DNA of 64,000 bases from Collinsella sp. (GTDB lineage: Bacteria > Actinomycetota > Coriobacteriia > Coriobacteriales > Coriobacteriaceae). Below the pieces are notes generated by a model, which saw only the letters and a list, made by a program, of their open reading frames with translations, did not search any database and had not been told where the DNA came from. Shown here piece by piece: positions 1-7,344 of the stretch. The stretch's first letter is position 1. Each line of letters starts with the position of its first letter. The stretch spans positions 1 through 64,000 of the forward strand of contig JAGZEK010000002.1 of NCBI GenBank assembly GCA_018368345.1. Direction: 5' to 3'. A program made the position numbers and the translations under genes.

Positions 1-868
1 CCTATTCGACCGAGCGCTCGGCTCCTATTCCCGATAGCAACCCCGCATCAAGGACGGGACGGGTGCTGAGCCATTTATCTATACAGCTTTTATTATACGG
101 TGTTAACACTAACTTTGCAACACTTATTATTTCGTTACCCCTGCTCAGAGCCTATTTCCGCTCGTTTATGGGCAGAAATCAATTCAAAAAAGTTCGCTCA
201 CGCCCCCTGAAAAGTCGGCGGGGGAAGAAGACGTACGCCAAGGATTGCGGGGTCTGTTCCAGTTTTGTTCCAGTTTGTTCCAAAAAAGTTGGAACAAGAT
301 TTTTCCGTGTTTACCTGCGGTTTTGCTCATTTGTTCCAATTGTTCCGGTTTTTAACAAGTTTTTATATATAGATACATATATAAAGACTCCTTCCTATAT
401 TCCTTTCTCTTACGCGTAAGTTAAAAATAATTGGAACAAATGGAACATTTACTAGAAATGCCTGGTAGATACGGGAAAAACCTGTTCCAACTCCGATTTT
501 GCGAATTGGAACAACTGGAACAAATCGCACTTTTTCAGGAAAAAACCCTCATAAATGAGCACTAAATCGAAATTCAAAACTGGAACAAAAGTTCTCAGCG
601 TTAATAGACATTAACGAACGGCCGGCAAAATGGAACGAGGCCCATGCCGCACCCCTTCTGTACGTCCACCCGCATCCGACTGCCGCCCGCAGGGCGGCCA
701 CCCTTGCATCGAGCGAACGCGAGATGCACATGGGCGCTCGAACGTCCCCAGACCGCTTCAGAGGCGTTTTAAGGCACGAAAAAAGCCCGAGGGGTACACG
801 AGTACCCCAACGGGCTTAAAACGCCTTAAAACGCAAAATACGGCGTTTCACGGCAATGGGAACGGAAA
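1..868. other. AT-rich region without a convincing gene, bearing GGAACA/TGTTCC motifs
   Basis: No credible gene is seen here; the open frames at 63-419 and 630-1070 have low-complexity or arginine-rich translations and no clear ribosome site. Between 255 and 588 the hexamer GGAACA or its complement TGTTCC recurs about eleven times, often as closely spaced pairs (331-348, 429-448, 504-523). Base composition of 60-600 is much more AT-rich than the rest of the window. The block ends near the 3' end of ssrA, a classic integration target, so it may be the edge of an integrated element, but no integrase or duplicated ssrA end is visible. Confidence 0.5.
778..817 (-). terminator. Rho-independent terminator, minus strand
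   Basis: Arms AAGCCCG (783-789) plus GGGGTAC (791-797) pair with GTACCCC (802-808) plus CGGGCTT (811-817). On the minus strand the stem is followed by a T run, so it would end minus-strand transcripts such as ssrA. Confidence 0.7.
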
Positions 869-890
869 GGGGACGCCATCAGGCGTCCCC
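869..890 (-). terminator. Hairpin terminator close to the ssrA 3' end
   Basis: Perfect 9-bp stem GGGGACGCC/GGCGTCCCC with a 4-nt loop, followed on the minus strand by TTTCC. It lies about 60 nt beyond the mature tmRNA 3' end. Confidence 0.6.
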
Positions 891-949
891 CAACCTATAC
901 ACAAGCGCAAACTCATTCTTGTAAAAGAAGAGTTCGACGCTTCCTCTTC

Positions 950-1313
950 TGGTGGAGGCGCGGAGAATCGAACTCCGGTCCACGAAAGCCCCCTGATTGG
1001 CATCTCCAAGCTCAGTCGCTGGTTTAGTCTCGGACGCTTTGCGCGCAGCGACACGCTCGCGGCGTCCTAACCGGTTCGGTCTTAGCCTGCGCCATACCGA
1101 TTACGTGCGCAGGAGCATTCCCCTAAAATGACGTCGCGCCGGTGTCGGGGAAATCACCGGGTTGACGCGCCGCTATAAACTAAGCAGCGAGAGCCATAGG
1201 CTCAAAAGAAGAGTTGTTGTCAATTCAATTTGACGGTACCCCTGTTTAACGAGGCGAGGAGACCTCGGCTTGCTTCCTCTCTCAGAGCTATCGTGTCGAA
1301 ACCAGTCGCCCCC
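950..1313 (-). ncRNA. ssrA: tmRNA (transfer-messenger RNA)
   Basis: tmRNA rescues stalled ribosomes and tags their unfinished peptides for proteolysis. Read on the minus strand, the RNA begins GGGGGCGACTGGTTTCGACA at 1313 and ends with a T-arm (GTTCGATTC) and acceptor strand closing in CCA at 950, giving 364 nt, usual for a one-piece tmRNA. The tag frame closes at a TAG at 1182-1180 and encodes a peptide ending ALAA. Reading from the GAC codon at 1221 the tag is DNNSSFEPMALAA; the exact resume codon is not certain. The 3' half of the gene, a common integration site, borders the AT-rich block at 1-868. Confidence 0.95.
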
Positions 1314-1549
1314 GAATGTCGGGAAGTCTGGATGGCATTGGGCACGCGCACCCAACACCCGTCAACTTTTCAAGGAACGTGCAGGGCGAGCCCCGCTTGT
1401 GGAGTGTTATCTTACCACGTTCTGAAAGCGGACAGCTGTTCTATGCACGAGCTGTGAAGACCCCAATGTGCGCCGCACTTCGCACTTTTGTTACCGATTG
1501 CGTCACGTATATTTTCGCCAAGCAAAATTGACCCGTCGAAAGGACCGTT

Positions 1550-1984
1550 ATGGATACCAAACAGCAACTCGTCAATGCCCTCGCAGGCCTGGGTTCAACC
1601 ATTACCGAAGCTATGGATGTCATCGAAGGCTTTGTCCCCTGTGGACATCCCGCCCTCACGGTATCGAACGCACTCGTCGCGCTGGACGCTGACGATGATG
1701 CAGCTCTCGCCCAGCAGCTTGAGACCGTCGAGGGCTTTATCGACCACGTGAGTGAGAACCGCGGCGTGGCCGCCTACCACGGCATCGAGGTCAAGCTCGC
1801 GGGTCCCAAAGCCGATCTGCTCGCAGCAATCCGCGAGGTAGGCGCCCTTATGCAGACCGCAGGCGTCAAGAACACCCAGGTCAACGAGTGGGTCTACCGC
1901 AGTCTGGCAGTACTCGACAGCTCCGACGAAAAGGCAGCCGAAAAGCTCGCAGAAAGTCCCGCCATTAAGGCCGAGCTTTTGTAA
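1550..1984 (+). CDS. Conserved hypothetical protein, 144 aa
   Basis: I do not recognise a named family. The start is set by a clear ribosome site (AAAGGA, 7 nt upstream of ATG). The protein is acidic, soluble and apparently all-helical, with no signal peptide or membrane segment. It carries one Cys-Gly-His (VPCGHPAL) near residue 30. Codon use matches the neighbouring genes, and the opposite-strand frame at 1595-2032 has no good ribosome site, so the plus strand is preferred. It is a single-gene unit between ssrA (divergent) and a convergent toxin-antitoxin pair, with a shared hairpin downstream. Confidence 0.75.
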   Translation: MDTKQQLVNALAGLGSTITEAMDVIEGFVPCGHPALTVSNALVALDADDDAALAQQLETVEGFIDHVSENRGVAAYHGIEVKLAGPKADLLAAIREVGALMQTAGVKNTQVNEWVYRSLAVLDSSDEKAAEKLAESPAIKAELL

Positions 1985-1993
1985 ATAGCAGAC

Positions 1994-2030
1994 GCGGGCC
2001 CCTTGGCGCATCGTCGTCCAAGAGGCCCGC
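1994..2030. terminator. Bidirectional terminator between convergent genes
   Basis: GCGGGCC (1994-2000) pairs with GGCCCGC (2024-2030), with inner CTTGG/CCAAG pairing. It lies between the stop at 1984 (+) and the stop at 2043 (-). Confidence 0.65.
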
Positions 2031-2042
2031 AAACAGTTCGCG

Positions 2043-2558
2043 TCAACCGATGGCCGCGCCGCCGCGTTCGGCCAAAGCCAGAATCGGCATCATTTGGCGC
2101 GGCGTCTTTGCTGCAAGATCGGCATGTTCGAGCAGTTTACGGTCGTTGGTCACCAAGTAATCGACCTGCGCGCGTTTGCATGCGGCGAGTACCAAGTTGT
2201 CCTCGTAATCGCGATGGAGCGTCAGATATTTGTCGGCTAGCCACAGATCGGATGCATCAGCGCCCACGGCCGTGGCGTTTTCGGTCATGTTCCGAACAAA
2301 CGCCAACGCCGCATCGCCAATTGCACGGGCAGATGCCTCGTCGAGCGCTCCCCCGCTGGCAAGAACGCTGCGCTTCAGTTCGTGTTGGACAACGTACAGC
2401 ACGTCCTTGGCGATATGCACCGGAAAGAACAGCAATGCCCCCGTCTCCGTCGCCTGACCAATAAACGCACGCGCGGCAAGCGACTCGGCATGGTCGACGC
2501 AAAACGAATCAACCCATACGTTGGCGTCTACCATGATCTTGAGAGGCGCCCCACTCAC
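2043..2558 (-). CDS. PIN-domain ribonuclease toxin (VapC-like)
   Basis: PIN toxins cleave RNA with a Mg2+ site built from acidic residues. The N-terminus holds the first of these in MVDANVWVD, and the C-terminal half has DYEDNLVLAACKRAQ followed by DYLVTNDRKLL, the usual D/E...D...TND layout. Length (171 aa) is slightly above the common 130-150. The GTG start at 2558 overlaps the antitoxin stop by four bases (GTGA) and has AAGGGG upstream, so translation is probably coupled. The partner is RelB/DinJ-like rather than a classical VapB, a mixed pairing seen in some gut bacteria. An internal ATG at 2534 is an alternative start. Confidence 0.85.
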   Translation of the reverse strand: MSGAPLKIMVDANVWVDSFCVDHAESLAARAFIGQATETGALLFFPVHIAKDVLYVVQHELKRSVLASGGALDEASARAIGDAALAFVRNMTENATAVGADASDLWLADKYLTLHRDYEDNLVLAACKRAQVDYLVTNDRKLLEHADLAAKTPRQMMPILALAERGGAAIG

Positions 2559-2890
2559 TGGATCATCCCCTTTTGGCGATAATGCTCATCCATGGCTTCG
2601 GAATAGATTGTGTCCCAATCGCGGTCATCGGATACAGGCGACGTAGCGATGCCCAGGTCCGCGTAAAGCTGATCCGCCGCCGCCCATGATGCGGCGAACG
2701 GAGTATCGTGCGCGACGGTTTGTTGCCGACCATCAACGGCAGACAGCACTTCCTCACACTGCCCGCCACCCTGTGCGACCTTGGCCACAACCTTTTTGAT
2801 GAGCTCGGGCAGTGACCCGCCCGAAAGCCGCAGTGCCTCCTCGGCACGGTTCTTGACCTGGCGATCCACGCGAACGTTCACCTGCGCCAT
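2555..2890 (-). CDS. RelB/DinJ-type antitoxin
   Basis: It begins MAQVNVRVDRQVKNRAEEAL, the ribbon-helix-helix DNA-binding start of the RelB/DinJ family. The remaining part, with a C-terminal acidic stretch (DDRDWDTIYSEAMDEHYRQ), would bind and block the PIN toxin. At 111 aa it is longer than DinJ (about 86). The start at 2890 matches the family. A GTG at 2908 with GGGAG ten bases upstream would add six residues and is a real alternative. It is the first gene of the pair, so dosage favours antitoxin. The promoter just upstream carries three GCTAGC sites that are good candidates for autoregulation. Confidence 0.85.
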   Translation of the reverse strand: MAQVNVRVDRQVKNRAEEALRLSGGSLPELIKKVVAKVAQGGGQCEEVLSAVDGRQQTVAHDTPFAASWAAADQLYADLGIATSPVSDDRDWDTIYSEAMDEHYRQKGMIQ

Positions 2891-2930
2891 GCCGCTAACA
2901 GCACCCACGTTGATTCCACTCCCTTCAAAT

Positions 2931-2977
2931 GCTAGCACCGCTAGCAACACTATATAGAGAAGCTAGCAAATGGTCAA
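2931..2977 (-). promoter_or_regulatory. Promoter and operator of the toxin-antitoxin operon
   Basis: On the minus strand, -35 TTGACC (2977-2972) and -10 TATAGT (2954-2949) are separated by exactly 17 bp. The self-complementary hexamer GCTAGC occurs three times: in the spacer (2962-2967) and twice just downstream (2940-2945, 2931-2936). Binding there would cover the polymerase site. Confidence 0.75.
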
Positions 2978-2985
2978 ATGCAAAA

Positions 2986-3027
2986 GGCCTGCGCCCAGAC
3001 GACACCGATGCCGTCTGGGCGCAGGCC
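2986..3027 (-). terminator. Terminator of the metal-ATPase operon
   Basis: Perfect 16-bp stem (2986-3001 with 3012-3027) and 10-nt loop, followed by TTTT on the minus strand. It lies 25 nt beyond the ATPase stop and just upstream of the antitoxin promoter. Confidence 0.9.
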
Positions 3028-3051
3028 AGATAACGTGAGCGAACACGTCTA

Positions 3052-5127
3052 CTAGCGCAGGTAAGCCTTTGCGTTGCCCAGGCTGTAGGCGATCGTTGAG
3101 CCGTTGTGCAGCAGCGACGATGCCTGCGGGGTAATCGCGCCGGTAATACCCAATGCCAACAGCGCCGAGTTGGTGAGCATCACCTTGGAATACGAACTCG
3201 TCAGACGGTCGATAAGCCCCTGACTCATGCGGCGCAGGCGCACGATCGCGGCGAGATCCGTATCGGTCAGGATGATATCGGCGACCTCCTTGGCGATGTC
3301 GCTTCCACCGCCCATTGCCAGCCCCACGTCGGCCAAACCGAGCGCCGGCGAATCGTTGACGCCGTCGCCTACCATGGCAACGTGGCGCCCTTCGCTCTTA
3401 ATGCGCTCCACATACGCGTACTTGTCCTCGGGCAGCAGCTCGGCCTTAAACTCGTCGACACCCGCTTCGCGCGCAATGCGCTCGGCCGTGCGTTCCGAGT
3501 CGCCCGTGAGCATGACCACGTGCTTAACGCCCAGCGCATGCAGGTCGGCGATGGCCTCGCGGACCCCGGGCTTAAGCGGGTCCTCGATACCGAGCACGCC
3601 CACAACGGTGCCGTCGACCGCCAGATACAGCGGCGACAGACCCTGCATCTGGAGCTCGATTTGCTCCTTAATGTCGGACTCGAGCTGCGCACCCTCATCC
3701 TCGAATACAAAGTGCGCTGAACCGATGATGGCGCGACGCCCTTCGATGGACGAAGCGATGCCGTGCGCCACGATGTACTCGACCGCAGCGTGACGCTCGC
3801 GATGCTCGAGCCCGTGCTCGTGAGCAGCGTTGACCACGGCACGCGCCACCGGATGCGGGAAATGCTCCTCCAAGCAAGCGGAAAGGCGCAGGATCTCGTC
3901 CTCGCTCCAGCCATCGGTGGTGAGCACGCAAGCCAGGCGCGGCTGAGCCTCGGTCAGCGTGCCGGTCTTATCAAAAACGATGGTGTCGGCCTTGGCAAAC
4001 GACTCAAAGTACTTCGCGCCCTTGACCATGACGCCCATCTTGGCGGCGTCGCTCATGGCAGTCATGACGGCAACGGAACCCGTGAGCTTGAGCGCGCACG
4101 AGTAGTCGACCATCAGCGCCGCCGAGGTCTTGATAAGGCTGCGCGTAGTGAGCGCGACCAGGCCCGCAAGCAGGAAGTTCCACGGGACGATCTTGTTGGC
4201 GAGGTCCTCCATATGCGACTGGCCCTCGGACTTGAGCGAGTCGGCCGTCTGCACGAGCGAGACGATTGAGCGCAGTTTGGTTTGCGCCGTATTGGCGCGC
4301 ACACGCACCAAGATGCTGCCGTCTTCCACGACGGTGCCGGCGAACACGTCGTCGCCTGCGCTGCGCTCGACGGCCAGCGGCTCGCCGGTCAGGGTCGCTT
4401 GGTTGACCATGGCGCTCCCCTGCTCGACCACGCCGTCGATGCAGATAGACATGCCGGTGCGCACGGCGACCAAATCGCCGGGCTCGAGCTCGGTCGCAGC
4501 AACGCTTACCTCGGTGTCGCCGACGACCTTTTGCGCCTTGTCGGGCACATCGAGCAGCGAGTTGATGAGCTCGTTTTCGCTCATGGCGCGGGTGTAGTCC
4601 TCGAGCAGCTCGCCCACGTTGAGCAGGAACATTGTCTGGCCCGCGGTGTCGACATCACGCTTGACGAACGAAATGCCGATGGCCGAAGCGTCGAGCACAG
4701 GAACGGTCAGGCGCGGCTGCGCCAGCTCATGAAGGGCAGCGCGCAAAAATGCCATGTAACCGGCCACGACAAACACCGCACGCAGAGGCGTCGGCAAGAA
4801 CCAGCGGCGCGCGTAGTGGGCGCCGATAAGTGTGGCAAGATCCATGACGAGTTTGTGCTTGCGCGGCTCGAGTTGCATCACGTAACCCGTCTTTGCGTCG
4901 GCAATGGCCTGGGCATCGAGCGCACCCAAGGCGTCGAGCACGCTTGCGCGGCGCGGCTCGTCGTACTCCAGCGCCATTTGGCCAATGCGGCCGTACACGC
5001 GCACCTTGTGCACGCCGTCGATATCGCCGCTGAGCTTAAGAAGTGCATCGAGATCGCTCTCTGGCACAGGACCCGCCAATTGAAGACGGGTCCTGCCGGG
5101 GATCTCGCTAATAATCGAGAATCTCAT
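3052..5127 (-). CDS. P1B-type heavy-metal translocating ATPase
   Basis: This inner-membrane pump uses ATP to move metal ions. The N-terminal ~80 residues resemble a degenerate HMA domain that lacks the CxxC metal pair (ISEIPGRTRLQL). The core has the TGEP actuator loop, the phosphorylated Asp386 in DKTGT, and the MVGDGVNDSPAL hinge. In the sixth membrane segment, where copper and zinc pumps have CPC or SPC, this one has DYSCAL (Asp341-Leu346): a lone Cys344 and no proline. The transported metal therefore cannot be read from the sequence. Length 691 aa is normal. It follows a small membrane-anchored protein by 18 nt, probably in one operon, with a strong terminator behind. Confidence 0.9.
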   Translation of the reverse strand: MRFSIISEIPGRTRLQLAGPVPESDLDALLKLSGDIDGVHKVRVYGRIGQMALEYDEPRRASVLDALGALDAQAIADAKTGYVMQLEPRKHKLVMDLATLIGAHYARRWFLPTPLRAVFVVAGYMAFLRAALHELAQPRLTVPVLDASAIGISFVKRDVDTAGQTMFLLNVGELLEDYTRAMSENELINSLLDVPDKAQKVVGDTEVSVAATELEPGDLVAVRTGMSICIDGVVEQGSAMVNQATLTGEPLAVERSAGDDVFAGTVVEDGSILVRVRANTAQTKLRSIVSLVQTADSLKSEGQSHMEDLANKIVPWNFLLAGLVALTTRSLIKTSAALMVDYSCALKLTGSVAVMTAMSDAAKMGVMVKGAKYFESFAKADTIVFDKTGTLTEAQPRLACVLTTDGWSEDEILRLSACLEEHFPHPVARAVVNAAHEHGLEHRERHAAVEYIVAHGIASSIEGRRAIIGSAHFVFEDEGAQLESDIKEQIELQMQGLSPLYLAVDGTVVGVLGIEDPLKPGVREAIADLHALGVKHVVMLTGDSERTAERIAREAGVDEFKAELLPEDKYAYVERIKSEGRHVAMVGDGVNDSPALGLADVGLAMGGGSDIAKEVADIILTDTDLAAIVRLRRMSQGLIDRLTSSYSKVMLTNSALLALGITGAITPQASSLLHNGSTIAYSLGNAKAYLR

Positions 5128-5145
5128 AGTTTGTGCCTGAGAGCG

Positions 5146-5391
5146 TTACTCGGCTGCCTCGTCAGCAGCGGCCTCGCTCTGGGTGATGTAGGCAGCCTCG
5201 GCAACCATGTCGTCGACATTGGCCTTGGCCTGCTCGACCATGTCCTGGTAGCAGTTCTTGACGCGCATGCCGCACGCGATACCCTGCACGCAGGCATTCT
5301 TTACCGGAGCGCTGGTAAGCAGCTTGATGCCGGCCGTGCCAAGCAGAAAACCGCCACCGACAAGCAGGGTATTGAACGTCGACTTCTTCAT
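5146..5391 (-). CDS. Small membrane-anchored protein (resembles DUF6110), 81 aa
   Basis: The start at 5391 has GGGAG nine nt upstream. The N-terminus has one hydrophobic segment (residues 8-25, with GGGFLLGTAG); the rest is a predicted soluble helix with three spaced cysteines (NACVQGIACGMRVKNCYQD) and an acidic, alanine-rich tail. It is immediately upstream of the P1B ATPase, and I recall small proteins of this type beside such pumps. The cysteines could bind metal, but that is inference. I place it as an accessory or chaperone candidate for the pump. Confidence 0.7.
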   Translation of the reverse strand: MKKSTFNTLLVGGGFLLGTAGIKLLTSAPVKNACVQGIACGMRVKNCYQDMVEQAKANVDDMVAEAAYITQSEAAADEAAE

Positions 5392-5500
5392 GTTGCTTCT
5401 CCCTTTTGCCGCATTGGACGCGGCATGGTGCTTCAGCACCCGAGTAAACAAGTTTGCTCGAGCACGCTTTTGAAATATCTCAATTTTATCTAACTATCTA

Positions 5501-5518
5501 GGTCAGCCATGGCTAACC
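5501..5518. promoter_or_regulatory. Palindromic operator candidate upstream of the metal-ATPase operon
   Basis: GGTCAGCCATGGCTAACC is an 18-bp palindrome with 8 of 9 pairs matched, about 110 nt upstream of the small-protein start. The half-site GGTTAGCC resembles metal-responsive DtxR/MntR boxes, which would suit a metal pump. AT-rich -10-like sequence (TAGATAAAAT) follows on the minus strand. Confidence 0.45.
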
Positions 5519-5586
5519 TTTTGAAAATTAACGATGCGGAGTAACCGATTGTCAATGTGAGAAAGGGACTGTCCCTTTGCCCCTTC

Positions 5587-7344
5587 TTACAACTGCCAGG
5601 TAGCTGCTTCCTTTTGCAGCGCCACCATGCGGGCGAATTCTCCACCTGCCGCCTTGAGCTGCGCCGGAGTGCCCTGCTCGGCAACCACACCATCCTTGAG
5701 TACAACGATTTTGTCGGCATTTTCCACCGTGCGCATACGGTGGGCAATAACGATAACCGTCTTACCTGCAAGCAGACGGGAGAGCGCCTGCTGAACCACG
5801 GTCTCGTTCTCCACATCCAAACTCGCCGTCGCCTCGTCCAGCAACACAATCGGCGCATCTTTGAGCAGCGCGCGGGCGATGGAGATGCGCTGGCGCTCAC
5901 CGCCGGACAGCTTGGAGCCGTTCTCGCCGATCATGGTGTCATAGCCCTGCGGCATGCGGCTCACAAACTCGTCGCAGTTGGCGGCACGCGCGGCAGCAAG
6001 CACTTCCTCATCGGTGGCATCGCGACGTCCAAGACGGATGTTTCCCATCACCGTGTCGTCAAAGAGCAGCACGTCTTGGAACACAATGGCGTAGTCGCGC
6101 AGCAGCACCTCGGGATCCACGCTCGCAACATCCACGCCGCCCACGGTGACCGTGCCTTCGGTGGCGTCCCAAAAGCGCGCGGCCAGGCGGCTCACCGTGG
6201 ACTTACCGGAGCCCGAAGGACCGACCAGTGCCGTGACCTCGCCTTCCTTGGCGGTAAAGCTCACATCGGTAAGAACTTTCTCGCCGGCGCGGCCGTCCTC
6301 GCCCGCACCATAGCCAAATGCCACGTGATCGAACACCACATCGTGGCCTACGGGCTCAAACTGCTCGCTGCCCCGCGCCACGGGCTCTTCCATGATGGAA
6401 CGCATGCGCTTGGCCGACGACTCGGCGGCAAACAGCTCGGACATCAGCATCAGCGCCTGATCAAAGGGCGCATAGATGCGGCTCACCATAAGCAGGAAGG
6501 CAAACATCATCAAAAAGTCGGCCTGGCCGGAGGCGACCATCGCAGCGCCCGTGACCAACGTGGTGGCAATCCCCAGGCGCAGGATGGCAAAGGCGGAGTT
6601 GACCAAAAGCCCATTGGCGAGCTCGCCTCTGGTGGTCTCGCGCTCCTCGGCATCGATCACGGCGTTGAGCCCCTCAAGATAATGAGCCTCCTGGTTGGTG
6701 GCGCGGATCTCGCGCACGCAGTCGAGCGTCTCCTGGATCGCCTCGGTAACCTTGACCTTCTCGGCACGCACATGGTCGAACACCGGGATCATGGGGCCGC
6801 GCGTCAGATACAGCACGGCAAAGGCCACGGGAACGCTCCAAAACGCCGCAATCGCCAGCTGCCAGCAAAAGAACAGCGACGCCACGAACACAATGACGCT
6901 TGCGATGATGGCACCCCAAAGCTCTCCCAGCACGTGGCTGTAGGCGTGCTCCATGGCCTGGACGTCACCCATGATGGTCTCGGTTAAATCGGCCAGATCA
7001 CGACGACCAAAAAACGACAGCGGCAGTTTGCGCAAGCGCTCGGCAATCTCCATACGCTGCTTGCCGCACTCCTCGTAAAAGATGCAGTAGGTGTAGTAAT
7101 ACTGCTGCCAGTTAGAGGCAAAGAGCAACACGAAAAAGACCAGGAGGCCGCCCACAATCGGCAGGGCATCCGGCAGGTCGGCACCGGTGGCGAGATGTTC
7201 GACAAAACCGGCCATGACCAGGAACAATAAGCCCATGCCGGCCATGGTAATGAGATTGGTGAGCGCGGTCCAGAAAATGCCGCGTTTTACGCCGGCGACG
7301 CCTTTATCGGATAGGAAGTACTTCTTTTGGAATGAGGCGAACAT
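5587..7344 (-). CDS. ABC exporter half-transporter (second of pair)
   Basis: It is a fused six-helix membrane domain (about residues 15-310) and ATPase domain. The ATPase has Walker A GPSGSGKST, signature LSGGERQR, Walker B IVLLDEATASLD and the IAHR switch histidine. Length 585 aa is typical. Its ATG directly follows the stop of the upstream ABC gene, so the two are translated together and most likely form a heterodimer. The AraC gene next to the pair suggests induction by a small molecule. Substrate is not readable: drug, peptide or siderophore-type export (or import, as in YbtPQ/IrtAB) are all possible. Confidence 0.85.
   Translation of the reverse strand: MFASFQKKYFLSDKGVAGVKRGIFWTALTNLITMAGMGLLFLVMAGFVEHLATGADLPDALPIVGGLLVFFVLLFASNWQQYYYTYCIFYEECGKQRMEIAERLRKLPLSFFGRRDLADLTETIMGDVQAMEHAYSHVLGELWGAIIASVIVFVASLFFCWQLAIAAFWSVPVAFAVLYLTRGPMIPVFDHVRAEKVKVTEAIQETLDCVREIRATNQEAHYLEGLNAVIDAEERETTRGELANGLLVNSAFAILRLGIATTLVTGAAMVASGQADFLMMFAFLLMVSRIYAPFDQALMLMSELFAAESSAKRMRSIMEEPVARGSEQFEPVGHDVVFDHVAFGYGAGEDGRAGEKVLTDVSFTAKEGEVTALVGPSGSGKSTVSRLAARFWDATEGTVTVGGVDVASVDPEVLLRDYAIVFQDVLLFDDTVMGNIRLGRRDATDEEVLAAARAANCDEFVSRMPQGYDTMIGENGSKLSGGERQRISIARALLKDAPIVLLDEATASLDVENETVVQQALSRLLAGKTVIVIAHRMRTVENADKIVVLKDGVVAEQGTPAQLKAAGGEFARMVALQKEAATWQL

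Noticed and set aside
63..419. 118-codon frame in the AT-rich start of the window
   Set aside because: No ribosome site, it runs through the repeated GGAACA motifs, and composition is unlike a protein gene.
255..588. CRISPR array from the repeated GGAACA motifs
   Set aside because: Repeats are only 6-9 bp, occur on both strands and have irregular spacing; there are no cas genes.
1595..2032. 145-codon minus-strand frame opposite the small conserved protein
   Set aside because: The plus-strand frame has a better ribosome site and a more natural protein composition.
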